Shown here: piece after piece, positions 1 to 9,468 of the stretch | Layout of the letters: every line of letters starts with the position of its first letter | Numbering within the stretch: position 1 is the stretch's first letter | Source of the DNA: Candidatus Hydrogenedentota bacterium | GTDB lineage: Bacteria > Hydrogenedentota > Hydrogenedentia > Hydrogenedentales > SLHB01 | Length of the DNA: 64,000 nt | Reading direction: 5' to 3' | NCBI GenBank assembly: GCA_013359265.1 | Contig: JABWCD010000013.1 | Location: forward strand, 1 to 64,000 | Notes under the pieces: generated by a model | Told to the model about the DNA's origin: nothing | The model's database searches: none | What the model saw: only the letters and a program-made list of their open reading frames with translations | Translations under genes and position numbers: made by a program

Positions 1-97
1 CCGTCTGCTGGGTCACCAAAACCTCCGTCCCTCGACTGAATCCAAGCATTATGTTTATCGGCAGTTTCCATAAATGCTTCACTCGGCTAAAGAATTA

Positions 98-737
98 CGA
101 GATTTCAAATCTGAAATCGCTTTCGCATGGCTTCCGCGTGCCCCGATAGGGGGCATGACGACGGTCCCAAAAATAAACCCTTAAAACGTCCTACTCGTAT
201 CGCCTTGAAATTTGAGATTTCAAATCTGAAATCGCATTCCCATGGCTTCCGCGTGCCCCGATAGGGGCATGACGACGGTCCCAAAAAATAAACCCTTAAA
301 ACGTCCTACTCGTGTCGCATTGAAATTTGAGATCTCAAATCTGAAATCACATTCGCATGGCTTCCGCGTGCCCCGATAGGGGCATGACGACGGTCCCAAA
401 AATAAACCCTTAAAACGTCCGACTCGTGTCGCCTTGAAATTTGCGATTTCAAATCTGAAATCGCTTTCCCATGGCTTCGGCGTGCCCCGATAGGGGCAAG
501 ACGACGGTCCCAAAAATAATCCATTAACACGTCCTACTCGTGTCGCCTTGAAATTTGAGATCTCAAATTTGAAATCGCTTTCGCATGGCTTCCGCCTGCC
601 CCGATAGGGGCATGACAACGGTCCCAAAAATAAACCCTTAAAACATCCGACTCGTGTCGCCTTGAAATTTGCGATTTCAAATCTGAAATCGCTTTCCCAT
701 GGCTTCCGCGTGCCCCGATAGGGGGTATGACAACCAC
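98..737 (-). repeat. Tandem repeat array 1 (six ~114-bp units)
   Basis: Six units are seen, with the 18-bp dyad core beginning at about 101, 215, 331, 445, 559 and 673, so the period is 114-116 bp. Read on the minus strand each unit has a near-palindrome (GATTTCAGATTTGAAATC or a close variant), an ACGAG..GGA(T/C)GT motif, a run like TTAAGGGTTTATTTTTGGGA and a hairpin TGCCCCTATCGGGGCA. The outermost unit (near 101) is diverged at its distal side. Open frames exist through the array only because the period is often a multiple of three; the implied peptides are repetitive and I do not regard them as genes. The same unit recurs in arrays 2 and 3. Confidence 0.93.
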
Positions 738-895
738 TCCGAAAATGCACAAATTGTCCCCCGCGCCAAAGGCGCAACGCAACCCTAGCCAGGGGCATCG
801 CCCCTGGAAATTGTCCACGCCCCTATCACCGCGCGCTGAAAGCGCACTGCGCAAGTTTTCATAATCACAGGGGAACTCTGTTCATGACGACTCGT
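738..895 (-). repeat. Head module of composite repeat, copy 1
   Basis: On the minus strand this reads CGATTACGAT..ACGAG, then GATTATGAAAACTTG, then GCGCTTTCAGCGCGC, GGTGATAGGGGCGTGGAC, a perfect 8-bp hairpin CCAGGGGCGATGCCCCTGG, and GGTTGCGTTGCGCC. The same ordered series precedes arrays 2 and 3, so head and array form one composite element. It lies about 350 bp beyond the stop codon of the minus-strand rhomboid gene. No coding function is apparent. Confidence 0.88.
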
Positions 896-1244
896 GATCG
901 TAATCGAGCACTCGAACTTCTGCACAACTTCTATGGGCGTCCGACTTTTCGAATGAATTCTGGGTTCATGACACTAAGTGCCTCTAACCGGCGTACGGTT
1001 CCAGTCTTTTCCCCGAAAGCGATACGGGGCGCAGCCCGGGGTTGGTCCACCGAAGTCGCTACGACGCCGGTGGAAATACCCTGGGTAGGGACGTAGCCTA
1101 CAACATGCTTCAATCCTGTAGGGATCATAGCCATCTTGTTACAAACTCCTCAGAAACCCGCCCAAGTTCAGGCACAGCGCATAGGACTATAATGACGAGC
1201 GGAGCACCATTACAATTTGTGCGATTCGGCCTGCGCTGCGGCAA
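896..1244. other. Non-coding stretch, no gene recognised
   Basis: About 350 bp between the head module and the rhomboid stop codon. Short open frames occur on both strands but show no recognisable domain or convincing ribosome binding site. The stretch holds several short GC-rich dyads, for example near 1009-1046 (cccgaaagcgatacggggc and gcagcccgggg). It may be another intergenic repeat or the 3' untranslated region of the rhomboid gene; I see nothing firmer. Confidence 0.4.
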
Positions 1245-1898
1245 CTAACGTGACATAAGATCGTAGATGGACGTTTCCGTCTCCGTCATTTCGACCCAGC
1301 CCAGCCACAGCATCGACGACGCAAGCGCAAAACCGCTGAAGAAGCCCCCGAGGTGCGCCCAATACGCTACGCCGCCGGCGCCGCTCCACGCCCCCCAAAT
1401 ATCGAACGCCAGCCAAAACAGAATCATCCAAATGCTGCTCACCGCAAACGTGCCCGCACGAAAAATTATCCACCACAAACAGGTCACCTCGTTCTGTGGA
1501 TAGAAAACAAGGTACATGCCGATAATTCCGTTGATCGCGCCGCTCGCACCGACGGCCGGGTCTCCGTCGATGATGAGGTGAATAATTGCCGACATCGCGC
1601 CGAGCCCAAGGTAAATGACCGGATAGGCGATATTCGTCACCTTCGCGCATACCGCATTGCCAAACGTCCACAAAAACACCATGTTGCCGACAATGTGAAG
1701 CCAGCCGCCGTGCAACAGCATGTGGCCAATGATCCCGGATGGATTGCCCCGGTACAGAATCAGCGGTTCAAGTTCGAGCAGCCTCACGTCCCCGGCGAAC
1801 GCAAGCAGAAATGCCAGCGACGTCACGCCGATGATTACCCAGTTCGCGTACGGCCAACGCGACATGGGGACGTCGACTTCGTAAGGTACGATGGCCAT
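1245..1898 (-). CDS. Rhomboid-family intramembrane serine protease
   Basis: A 217-residue polytopic membrane protein. The rhomboid signatures are all visible: HGGWLHIVGN at about residues 63-72 in the second transmembrane segment, the catalytic serine in GASGAINGIIG (Ser119), and the catalytic histidine in AHLGGF (His182). Rhomboids cleave transmembrane substrates inside the bilayer; the substrate here cannot be inferred. The length fits a minimal six-helix bacterial rhomboid without extra domains. The start at 1898 is supported by GGAGAT about six bases upstream. It is transcribed away from the membrane-protein pair beginning at 2012, so the short gap probably holds divergent promoters. Repeat array 1 lies downstream in the same orientation. 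Confidence 0.93.
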   Translation of the reverse strand: MAIVPYEVDVPMSRWPYANWVIIGVTSLAFLLAFAGDVRLLELEPLILYRGNPSGIIGHMLLHGGWLHIVGNMVFLWTFGNAVCAKVTNIAYPVIYLGLGAMSAIIHLIIDGDPAVGASGAINGIIGMYLVFYPQNEVTCLWWIIFRAGTFAVSSIWMILFWLAFDIWGAWSGAGGVAYWAHLGGFFSGFALASSMLWLGWVEMTETETSIYDLMSR

Positions 1899-2011
1899 CG
1901 AGTATCTCCGATAAGTCTGAAAGCCGGCCCCGCAAATATCACCTATACTGAAGCAGCGGGCTATTGTATATTGAATGCCGTCGACCGTCCATCAATTACA
2001 ACGAGGGTGAG

Positions 2012-2698
2012 ATGGCCGCAGACCGAAATCACATTCGCGAATGGTGGCGCACTCTGCTCACGCCCGACCGCGCGGGGCGATCAATATCGAGCGATGCCAA
2101 GTTGGATCGGCTTGATGCATCGGTGTTGGCGATTGTCTGCATGATGTACTGCTGCTACGGCATCAGCATGGGCATGCCGCGCGGCGCACTGCCCGCGGTG
2201 GTGTCGGGCCTAAAGCTGCCTCTCCTTTATGTCTTCACGCTTCTCGTCTGCTTTCCGCCGTTCTACGTGTTGAATAATTTCCTCGGGCCGCGACTATCCG
2301 GCATCGGCTGCCTGCGTTTGCTCCTGCTGGCGACAAGTGCGAATTCCGTCGCGATTTTCAGCTACGCGCCGGTTAGCTACTTCTTTACGCTTACTACGTC
2401 GTCAATCGCACTCTCCGGATATCGATTCCTCGTTATCATGCACGTTGCTGTATTCGCTGTCGCCGGAGGTCTCAGCCTCGTGATCATTCACGTGTTGTTC
2501 CGCGCGGCATCGCACCAACTCAATCGACCGCTCCGCTCGTCTTTCCTGGTGATGTTCGGCGGCGTCTACGCCTTCGTCGGAACCCAGATGTCCTGGGTGC
2601 TGCGCCCCTGGATCGGTTCCTGGGCGATCGACTACCAGCCGCTCCGGCCCATCGAAGGGTCGTTCATAGAGTCTATTTTTCGGCTGACGGGTTTATAA
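2012..2698 (+). CDS. Multi-pass membrane protein (Yip1-like), first of a tandem pair
   Basis: About 228 residues with five or so hydrophobic segments after a short soluble N-terminus. I chose the ATG at 2012 because GAGGG lies just upstream; an in-frame start at 1964 would add 16 unlikely residues. The C-terminal segment reads FGGVYAFVGTQMSWVLRP, followed by a PLRPIEGSFIESIF tail. The next gene carries the same arrangement, so the two are paralogues. Proteins with an FVGTQ..WVLRPF..S end are widespread in planctomycete-like and cyanobacterial genomes and resemble Yip1-type membrane proteins, but their function is not established. A two-gene membrane complex is possible, by inference only. Confidence 0.75.
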   Translation: MAADRNHIREWWRTLLTPDRAGRSISSDAKLDRLDASVLAIVCMMYCCYGISMGMPRGALPAVVSGLKLPLLYVFTLLVCFPPFYVLNNFLGPRLSGIGCLRLLLLATSANSVAIFSYAPVSYFFTLTTSSIALSGYRFLVIMHVAVFAVAGGLSLVIIHVLFRAASHQLNRPLRSSFLVMFGGVYAFVGTQMSWVLRPWIGSWAIDYQPLRPIEGSFIESIFRLTGL

Positions 2699-2721
2699 GA
2701 CTGAGTATCGAGGAGACACGA

Positions 2722-3558
2722 ATGATCGATGAAACAAGGCCCGACGACACCGGGTCGCTTCAGTCCCAACCGGACGACGCGGCCGGCATCTCGAAATCCG
2801 CAAAGATTCCGATCGAGATTCGGACAGTGCCACCCGCTGAGTTCCCGCGCGGGTTTTGGCGGCAAGTCGACTATACGCTGCACCATCCCGAAGAGATTTC
2901 CGAATCGCTGCACCGCGACGATCAATCGTGGCGCATCGTCCGCATCATGTTCGTCATCTCCCTCATCATGGCCGCTGTGTATGGCGGCGTCATGGGCGCG
3001 ACAAACCTGCTCCAAGGATCGGAAATGGCCGTGTCGTCGAAGTTTCTCCTCATTCTTGTCACAGCCACCAAAGTCCCGGTCTTGTTTCTGCTCACACTCG
3101 TGATCGTCGTGTTTCCGATCTACGTGTCGAACGCCTTCGTTGGCGCGCGTCTATCCTTCGGCCAGGTTTCCGGTTTTCTGGTTACCGCCTGCGCCGTCAC
3201 TACGGTGGCGCTGGCAAGTATGGCCACAGTGGCGCTTTTCTTCTCGCTCACGAGCGTCTCGTACCACTTCATCAAACTGTTGCACGTTCTGATGTTCGTA
3301 TATGCCGGAGTGACGGGACTGGTGTACCTGAATCGCGCATTGGGTACTGCCGCCATACGCTTGGGCAGGCCCGCGCCCGGCAAACTCTTCATCATCTGGC
3401 TGTTGCTTTATATGTTTGTCGGAACTCAACTCGCATGGGTCCTCCGCCCATTTGTCGGCAGTCCCGGCGAACCTTTCCAGATATTCCGGCCAAGATACGG
3501 AAACTTCTACGAATCGGTGTTACACTCTCTTGGCGAATTTATGAGAAGCATCGACTAA
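2722..3558 (+). CDS. Multi-pass membrane protein (Yip1-like), second of a tandem pair
   Basis: A 278-residue protein with a longer polar N-terminal region (about 75 residues) followed by five or six hydrophobic segments. The start at 2722 is preceded by GAGGAG with good spacing, 23 bases after the first paralogue's stop. The C-terminal block LYMFVGTQLAWVLRPFVGSPG and the FRPRYGNFYESV tail parallel those of the upstream gene. The acidic N-terminal extension is the main difference and could be a cytoplasmic interaction domain. No catalytic motif is visible. The pair is probably co-transcribed, and the secreted glycosidase begins 22 bases further on. Confidence 0.78.
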   Translation: MIDETRPDDTGSLQSQPDDAAGISKSAKIPIEIRTVPPAEFPRGFWRQVDYTLHHPEEISESLHRDDQSWRIVRIMFVISLIMAAVYGGVMGATNLLQGSEMAVSSKFLLILVTATKVPVLFLLTLVIVVFPIYVSNAFVGARLSFGQVSGFLVTACAVTTVALASMATVALFFSLTSVSYHFIKLLHVLMFVYAGVTGLVYLNRALGTAAIRLGRPAPGKLFIIWLLLYMFVGTQLAWVLRPFVGSPGEPFQIFRPRYGNFYESVLHSLGEFMRSID

Positions 3559-3579
3559 TTTCCTGCCGGACGCACCAGA

Positions 3580-5715
3580 ATGAGATTGAAAACATTGGCC
3601 GTAGCAGCCTCTACAGTGATTTGTCTTGCAGTAGGAAATTTTGCCGCAGCCGCTGACGACGCCACCCCCAACGCCGACTTCTACCGATATCTCTTCGCGT
3701 TTCCCATAACCGAAGTGATCCATCAGGCCGATCACTTCGGCATCGCAAACGGCATGATGTCCGTGGGTATCGATTCTAAAGCGATGGTTGACATTCAAGG
3801 TCTGTACGCGCCCCCATTCGTGAGTTCGGATTTTCGGTTCACGATCAATCTCGATGGCGCGCCGCTTAAGCCGACCTCCGGCGCGTGGTTGCCCGTTCGC
3901 GTAACGGCGAAACACGGTCTAAATCCGGTCTCTATGGACAGTTCCATAAACCTGCTATACGGCCAGCGCGCCGCGCTTGTCTCAATCCTCGTATCGCCGC
4001 GCGATGGCCGCAAAACGGTCCAGCTCTCCGGCGAATTCTCCGGCACCCTCGATACGAACTCCGTGTGGGAGTTCGCTCGGCCGGCCAGCACGTCAGCGAC
4101 ATCGCGCTCGCTCGATGGGAACACAGCGCTGCTGACGCAGGGCGACAATGCCATCGCGCTCGCATGGGGCACGTATCCGAACCGGCCCGCAATAAGCGTG
4201 CGATGGGATTCAACCACCGGGCAGTGGACATGCGAGGTTCCCGTCGATCCACAAAACTATCTTGGCTATGCACGATTCGCCATCGCGATTGGGACGCGTG
4301 ACGCGGCGCTCGCCACAGCAAAGGAAACACTCGGCCAGTACGACGCCGATTACGCAAACGTGGAGGCGGCGCTCGGCGAACGCGCGAAAAGCCTTCTCGA
4401 CCGTGTCCCGCGATTCACGTGCGACAACAAATCCCTGGAACGCCTCTACTATCGCTCCCTCGTGCACGCCCTCATGAACAAGTGGGAAGTGCCGGAATTC
4501 AAACTCAATCCTTACTATTCCACCGGCAGCGTGAAGGGCGGCTGCGTCTGCAATTACCTCTGGGACTTCGGCGAAGTCTGGGAAATCCTTCCGATGATCG
4601 ATCCCGAAGCGGTGAAGGCGCACATCAAACATTTCCTCAGCGTCGACCTCACCAAACACTTCGCGTTTCTCCCGATCACCGGCGAGGGATTCGGACCGTG
4701 GTACATGGTGAATCAGGAAAAGATCATCGGCTTGATCTATCACTACGTGTCCGTCACCGGCGACACCGCGTTTCTCAACGACACCCTCAACGGCCGCACC
4801 ATCCTCGATCACGTCATCGAACACGCCACCTATGGCGACGACGCAGCCAAACCCGTCGCGCTCATCGACTACGGCGAATCGAACAGCCACCTCGAACTGC
4901 GCAAAGATTTGAAGTACAACCACGTCATGCCCGACCTCAACGGCCGCCGCCACAACAACTTCGTCCTCGCCGCGAAACTCTCGGAGACAATGGGCAAACC
5001 GCGTCCCGACCTCGTCGAACGCGCGGAAGCGCTGAAAAAAGTCCTGCACGACGAACTGTGGGACCCGCAGGCAAAATGGTTCGCGTTCAAAAACGGCAAG
5101 GGCGAAAAGGAACTGCGCTACACCTGCCAAATGTTCAAACTCTTCAACTCCCCCGTCCTCACTGACGACTCGCTGAACGGTCTCCTCTCGCACTGGAACG
5201 CAAACGAGTTCCTCGGCGACTACGGCCTGCACAGTCTCGCCAAAGGCGATCCCGCCTACGACGAAAACGACGTCGACAACGGCGGCCCGGGTGCATGCAC
5301 CTGCTTTGCCCCGCAGATCATGGAGCGGCTCTACAAGAGCGGCCACGCGAACGAAGCCGACGAACTGCTCAAGCGCATTCTCTGGTGGGGCGAAAAACTC
5401 CCCTACTGGGGCGACTCCCTCTACGCCGACCGCCCCGACTACCGCAAAGACACCCCGCTCCAATGCGCCATCGACGGCCTCACCGTCGCGCAAATGATCA
5501 TCTTCGGCCTCTTCGGCATCACCCCCAACGCCGACGGATCGATCACCATCAATCCGCACCTTCCGCCGATCGCAGGAAAAATGAGTCTGCACAACGTGAG
5601 ACTGAGGGGCCATGAGTTCGATGTAACGCTGGCAGCGGACGCATTTGTTGTGGACGCCGCTAGCCAGACCCACAGGTCCGCATACGGCTCCCCGCTGACA
5701 CTCCAAAAGAAATAG
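3580..5715 (+). CDS. Secreted six-hairpin (alpha/alpha)6 glycoside hydrolase
   Basis: A 711-residue protein with a Sec signal peptide (residues 1 to about 25, ending FAAAADD). Residues ~40-260 look like an N-terminal beta-sandwich; the remainder is helical with motifs typical of six-hairpin glycosidases (trehalase/GH63/rhamnosidase-like): WDFGEVWE, a DYGESNSHLELR segment, and a C-terminal ITINPHLPP beta-domain. DYGLHSLAKGD and DNGGPGACTCF resemble the substrate-cleft region of this clan. The acidic residues in the first two motifs are candidate catalytic residues. The exact GH family and substrate cannot be fixed by eye. It probably acts in the periplasm or outside the cell on plant or algal oligosaccharides, consistent with other carbohydrate-related genes in the window. 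Confidence 0.78.
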   Translation: MRLKTLAVAASTVICLAVGNFAAAADDATPNADFYRYLFAFPITEVIHQADHFGIANGMMSVGIDSKAMVDIQGLYAPPFVSSDFRFTINLDGAPLKPTSGAWLPVRVTAKHGLNPVSMDSSINLLYGQRAALVSILVSPRDGRKTVQLSGEFSGTLDTNSVWEFARPASTSATSRSLDGNTALLTQGDNAIALAWGTYPNRPAISVRWDSTTGQWTCEVPVDPQNYLGYARFAIAIGTRDAALATAKETLGQYDADYANVEAALGERAKSLLDRVPRFTCDNKSLERLYYRSLVHALMNKWEVPEFKLNPYYSTGSVKGGCVCNYLWDFGEVWEILPMIDPEAVKAHIKHFLSVDLTKHFAFLPITGEGFGPWYMVNQEKIIGLIYHYVSVTGDTAFLNDTLNGRTILDHVIEHATYGDDAAKPVALIDYGESNSHLELRKDLKYNHVMPDLNGRRHNNFVLAAKLSETMGKPRPDLVERAEALKKVLHDELWDPQAKWFAFKNGKGEKELRYTCQMFKLFNSPVLTDDSLNGLLSHWNANEFLGDYGLHSLAKGDPAYDENDVDNGGPGACTCFAPQIMERLYKSGHANEADELLKRILWWGEKLPYWGDSLYADRPDYRKDTPLQCAIDGLTVAQMIIFGLFGITPNADGSITINPHLPPIAGKMSLHNVRLRGHEFDVTLAADAFVVDAASQTHRSAYGSPLTLQKK

Positions 5716-5874
5716 CCGTATCAACTCCGGGCATTTTCCCCAACTCACCGTTGTTCCCCACCCAAAGTCGCAGTATTGCGGCGTTGGGCGCCTACGGATT
5801 TGACATTCCCCAATAATCACCCTACAATTCCGTCGATTTCTTCTGGGAGCCATACAAACCGGGTGCATTTGGCG

Positions 5875-7464
5875 ATGGAAGCTACAATCGAAGTAGGGGC
5901 GAGCCGCATCGTGGACCCGGAGATCCGCCGAGAAGTCAGCGAACTGGCGCTGTTGTTCGATATCAGCCAGCGCTTGGACCAGAGCATCGACCTGCGGGAC
6001 GTCGTCGGCCCACTGTTGCAGGCCATCGCCGACAACACGGGCATGGTCCGCGGCACCCTCACTCTCGTAAACCGCGAGACGGACGAGATTTACATCGAAA
6101 CCGCCCACGGCCTCTCCCCCAGCCAGCAGGAGCGCGGCCGCTACCGCCCCGGCGAGGGCGTCACCGGCAAGGTAATCCAGACCGGTCAGGCCGCCGTCAT
6201 CCCCCGCATCTCCGACGAGCCGACCTTCCTCGATCGGACCGGCGCGCGCAAGCAGCTCGAGAAGAGCAGCATCTCGTTTATTTGCGTACCCATCAAACTG
6301 GGCAGCGAGACGATTGGCGCGCTCAGCGTGGACCGGCTGTTCGCCGACTCCATCTCGCTGAACGAAGACCTGCGCCTGATGACGATCATCGCCGCAATGA
6401 TTGCCCAAGCCGTGAAAATGCGGCAAAGCGCCATCGAAGAAAAGCAGCGCCTCATCGACGAGAACCGCCGCCTTCAAGACGAACTCAAGGACCGCTTCCG
6501 CCCCGCCAACATCATCGGCAACTCGCGCGGCATGCGGAAGGTCTACGACCTCATCGCGCAGGTCGCGAAAAGCGAAGCGACCGTGCTCATCCGCGGCGAA
6601 AGCGGCGTCGGCAAGGAACTCGTCGCCAGCGCAATCCACTACAACAGCCTGCGCGCCAGCAAACCGTTCATCAAGGTGAACTGCGCCGCGCTTCCCGAAT
6701 CGGTCATCGAGAGCGAACTCTTCGGTCACGAGAAAGGCGCATTCACCGGCGCGGTCACGCAGCGCAAAGGCCGCTTCGAACTCGCCGACGGCGGCACGAT
6801 TTTCCTCGACGAAATCGGCGACCTCGCGCCCATGATGCAGGTGCGCCTGTTGCGCGTGCTGCAGGAACGCGAATTCGAACGCGTCGGCGGCACCGACACG
6901 ATCAAGGTGGACGTGCGCGTCATCGCCGCAACCAACCGCGACCTCGAAACGCTCATGACGCAAAGCACCTTCCGCCAGGACTTGTACTACCGGCTGAACG
7001 TTTTCCCGATTCACATTCCACCCCTGCGCGAACGCCGCACCGACATCCTCGACCTCGCGAACTTCTTCGTCGAGAAATACAGCAAGACATCGCACAAGAA
7101 CGTCCGACGCATTTCCACGCCGGCCATCGACATGCTCTGCAGCTACCACTGGCCCGGCAACGTCCGCGAACTCGAGAACTGCATCGAGCGCGCAATCCTG
7201 TTGACCACCGACGACGTCGTCCACGGCCACCACCTGCCCCCCACGCTGCAGACCGCCGAGGCCAGCGGCACCGTCGTGAAGGAAACGCTCGACGCCGCAC
7301 TCGACCGCCTCGAACGCGAACTCATCATCGAGGCGCTCAAGAACACGCGCGGCAACAAAGCCAAAGCCGCCGATTCGCTGGGCATTACCGAGCGCATCAT
7401 GGGTCTCCGCTGCGACAAGCACAACATCGATCCGCGCATCTATAAAACCGCGCGCGTCGTATAG
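5875..7464 (+). CDS. NifA-like sigma-54-dependent transcriptional activator (GAF + AAA+ + Fis HTH)
   Basis: From the ATG at 5875 the protein is 529 residues. Domains: GAF sensor (~30-180), linker coiled coil (~185-205), AAA+ core (~212-440) and a C-terminal Fis-type helix-turn-helix (~485-525, [11 protein letters not shown]). The core has Walker A GESGVGKE (241-248), the sigma-54 contact loop GAFTGA (288-293) and Walker [13 protein letters not shown]. With GAFTGA intact it should remodel RNA polymerase-sigma-54. GAF plus this architecture is NifA-like, but no nitrogen-fixation genes are present, so a nitrogenase role is not supported. The open frame extends upstream to 5776 with unlikely sequence. 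The ligand and target promoters are unknown. Confidence 0.9.
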   Translation: MEATIEVGASRIVDPEIRREVSELALLFDISQRLDQSIDLRDVVGPLLQAIADNTGMVRGTLTLVNRETDEIYIETAHGLSPSQQERGRYRPGEGVTGKVIQTGQAAVIPRISDEPTFLDRTGARKQLEKSSISFICVPIKLGSETIGALSVDRLFADSISLNEDLRLMTIIAAMIAQAVKMRQSAIEEKQRLIDENRRLQDELKDRFRPANIIGNSRGMRKVYDLIAQVAKSEATVLIRGESGVGKELVASAIHYNSLRASKPFIKVNCAALPESVIESELFGHEKGAFTGAVTQRKGRFELADGGTIFLDEIGDLAPMMQVRLLRVLQEREFERVGGTDTIKVDVRVIAATNRDLETLMTQSTFRQDLYYRLNVFPIHIPPLRERRTDILDLANFFVEKYSKTSHKNVRRISTPAIDMLCSYHWPGNVRELENCIERAILLTTDDVVHGHHLPPTLQTAEASGTVVKETLDAALDRLERELIIEALKNTRGNKAKAADSLGITERIMGLRCDKHNIDPRIYKTARVV

Positions 7465-7605
7465 TGCGGTTCCCGCGGCAGGGCCGCCCGCCGCAGCGCG
7501 AAGGTGGAATGGCCGGCGCCAAACCGATTCCCTTGTGATTCGGCCCCTTTTCATAGGATACTGCCGGTCAACGCGCCCACTTCCGCGGCGCAGGGGAAAA
7601 TACTC

Positions 7606-8934
7606 ATGAAGACGAACCGCCGATCCTTCCTGAAGTCCGCCGCAGTTGCTACCGCTCCCTTCATTCTGCCGTCCCGAATCTGGGCCGCCGAAACCAAGCC
7701 CAACGACAAAATCGTCATGGGATTCATCGGCATGGGCAAGCAGAGCCATCACCTGCTCGGGACCTTCCTGCAGTTCCCGGAATGCCGCGTCGTCGCCGTG
7801 TGCGACGTCGACACCACGCGCCGCACCAACGCGCAGAATAAGGTAAACGAATTCTATACGCGCAAGCCGGAGATGGGTTCCGCCGGCTGCCAGGCCTACA
7901 ACGACTTCCGGGAAATCATCGCGCGCAAAGACATCGACGCGGTCTGCATCGCGACGCCCGATCACTGGCATACCATCCCCATGATCGCCGCGCTGGAATC
8001 CGGCAAAGACGTCTACTGCGAAAAGCCGCTCACCCACAACATCCACGAAGCGATCGCCGTCATGGACGCGGTGAAAAAGAACAAGCGCGTCCTGCAAACC
8101 GGTTCGATGCAACGCTCCATGCGCGAGTTCCGCATCGCCTGCGAACTTGTCCGCAACGGCGCTATCGGAAAGATCGATCACGTCGATTGCAGCTTCGGCC
8201 CTCCCGGAGTCCCCTGCGACCTGCCCGAAGAATCCCTCGAACCCGGACTCGATTGGGACCTGTGGATCGGCCCCGGCCCCATGCGCCCGTACAACTCGAT
8301 ACTCAGCCCGCGCGGCATCCACGATCACTTCCCCGATTGGCGCAGCTACAAGGAATACGGCGGCGGCATGGTCTGCGACTGGGGCGCGCACCATCTCGAT
8401 ATCGCCCAATGGGGCCTCGGCATGGACGAAAGCGGACCGGTCGAAGTCCATCCGCCCGACGATCCCAAAGCGACCAACGGCGCCGTCCTCCACTACGCCA
8501 ACGGCGTGCGCGTGACCCACGTCAGCGGCTTCGGCGCCGAATTCTTCGGCAGCGAAGGCGAGGTCAAGGTCAACCGCGGCCAGTTCGAGTTCTACCGCGA
8601 CGGCAAAAAAGTCGCCGGCTTCGTCAAACGCGAAGACGGCTCCCTCGGCGCTACGCTGCAACTCGTCGAAAACGAATACCTCAAAAACGCCAAGGTCAAA
8701 CTCTACAAGAGCGACAACCACCTCAAAGACTTCCTCGACTGCGTCCAATCGCGCACACGCCCGATCACCAACGAAGAAGTCGGCGGCCGCACCGCCATCT
8801 GCTGCCACCTCATGAACCAGGCCTACTACAACCACACCACCATCACGTGGAAACCCAAACGCATGAAATTCGCCCGCAACGGCGGCAAACCCGAATGGCT
8901 CACCCGCGACTACCGCGCCCCGTGGAAGGTGTAG
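7606..8934 (+). CDS. Tat-exported Gfo/Idh/MocA-family oxidoreductase
   Basis: A 442-residue protein. The start at 7606 is supported by CAGGGGAA eight bases upstream and by a Tat signal (RRSFLKS) followed by a hydrophobic stretch ending ...RIWAAET. The Rossmann part has GFIGMGKQSHH and the family motif VYCEKPLTHN. The C-terminal half has the alpha/beta domain with WDLWIGPGPMRPYN and WGAHHLDIAQWG. Such proteins are NAD(P)-dependent sugar or inositol dehydrogenases, or glycosidase-like enzymes with tightly bound NAD. The Tat signal implies folding with cofactor before export. It follows the sigma-54 activator by about 140 bp; whether that activator controls it is unknown. Confidence 0.92.
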   Translation: MKTNRRSFLKSAAVATAPFILPSRIWAAETKPNDKIVMGFIGMGKQSHHLLGTFLQFPECRVVAVCDVDTTRRTNAQNKVNEFYTRKPEMGSAGCQAYNDFREIIARKDIDAVCIATPDHWHTIPMIAALESGKDVYCEKPLTHNIHEAIAVMDAVKKNKRVLQTGSMQRSMREFRIACELVRNGAIGKIDHVDCSFGPPGVPCDLPEESLEPGLDWDLWIGPGPMRPYNSILSPRGIHDHFPDWRSYKEYGGGMVCDWGAHHLDIAQWGLGMDESGPVEVHPPDDPKATNGAVLHYANGVRVTHVSGFGAEFFGSEGEVKVNRGQFEFYRDGKKVAGFVKREDGSLGATLQLVENEYLKNAKVKLYKSDNHLKDFLDCVQSRTRPITNEEVGGRTAICCHLMNQAYYNHTTITWKPKRMKFARNGGKPEWLTRDYRAPWKV

Positions 8935-9028
8935 CGGCAATCCTTCCCACAGAAGTGTTCTGGCCGTCTGCCTCATCTTGGTATTTGTAACTGCTTCGCA
9001 GGGTGTTCGCGCGGGGACTGCCAATTCC

Positions 9029-9397
9029 TCGGCCCTAATATGGAGTGCGGTAGCAGAGTCGACCGAGGCCTTGCGAAGGTCGACGGCGCTACCGCTTTGG
9101 CTCTCACAGCGCGACGCCTTGAAGCGAACCTGCCTCCTATGCGCAGGGTCCGGCTCCGCCGGAAGCCAAAGCGGCAGCGCCGAAGACTCTGCTGCCGCAC
9201 TCCATACCATCAACCTCTCGGCCCTAATATGGAGTGCGGTAGCAGAGTCGACCGAGGCCTTGCGAAGGTTGACGGCGCTACCGCTTTGGCTCTCACAGCG
9301 CTCTCTTTGGTAACGAACCTGCGTCCTTTGTCCTGGGTCCGGCTCCGCCGGAAGCCAAAGCGGCAGCGTCGAAGACTTTGCTGCCGCACTTCATACC
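9029..9397. repeat. Tandemly duplicated fold-back (MITE-like) element
   Basis: Two direct copies begin at 9029 and 9218 (period 189 bp, highly similar). Each copy is itself an imperfect inverted repeat of about 166 bp. In copy A, bases 9040-9060 pair with 9185-9205 (20 of 21 positions), and 9086-9102 pair with 9164-9180 (16 of 17), with smaller hairpins inside. Copy B (9229-9394) has the same design with a few substitutions. There is no transposase; the element resembles a MITE or large REP-type hairpin. Short frames across it are low-complexity artefacts. It separates the oxidoreductase gene from the toxin-antitoxin promoter. Confidence 0.88.
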
Positions 9398-9468
9398 AAC
9401 GCACAAGCAAAGAAGACGCGTCGTTGGTGAACGAGGTGCGGTTTCCTTGCGACCCATTCCCCGGCCCA

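Noticed and set aside
220-798. Repetitive small proteins encoded in repeat array 1 (and similar frames in arrays 2 and 3)
   Set aside because: The frames follow from a repeat period often divisible by three; no start signals and no conservation beyond the DNA repeat itself.
5776-7464. Nitrogen-fixation regulator (NifA) as a specific name for the sigma-54 activator
   Set aside because: GAF, AAA+ and Fis domains are shared with many activators, and no nif genes are in the window.
4210-9213. Very long minus-strand open frame of about 1667 codons opposite the glycosidase, sigma-54 activator and oxidoreductase
   Set aside because: It is antisense to three well-supported genes, its composition (Ala/Val/Gly/Arg-rich, no domain) is what GC-rich third positions produce, and no ribosome binding site or similarity is seen.
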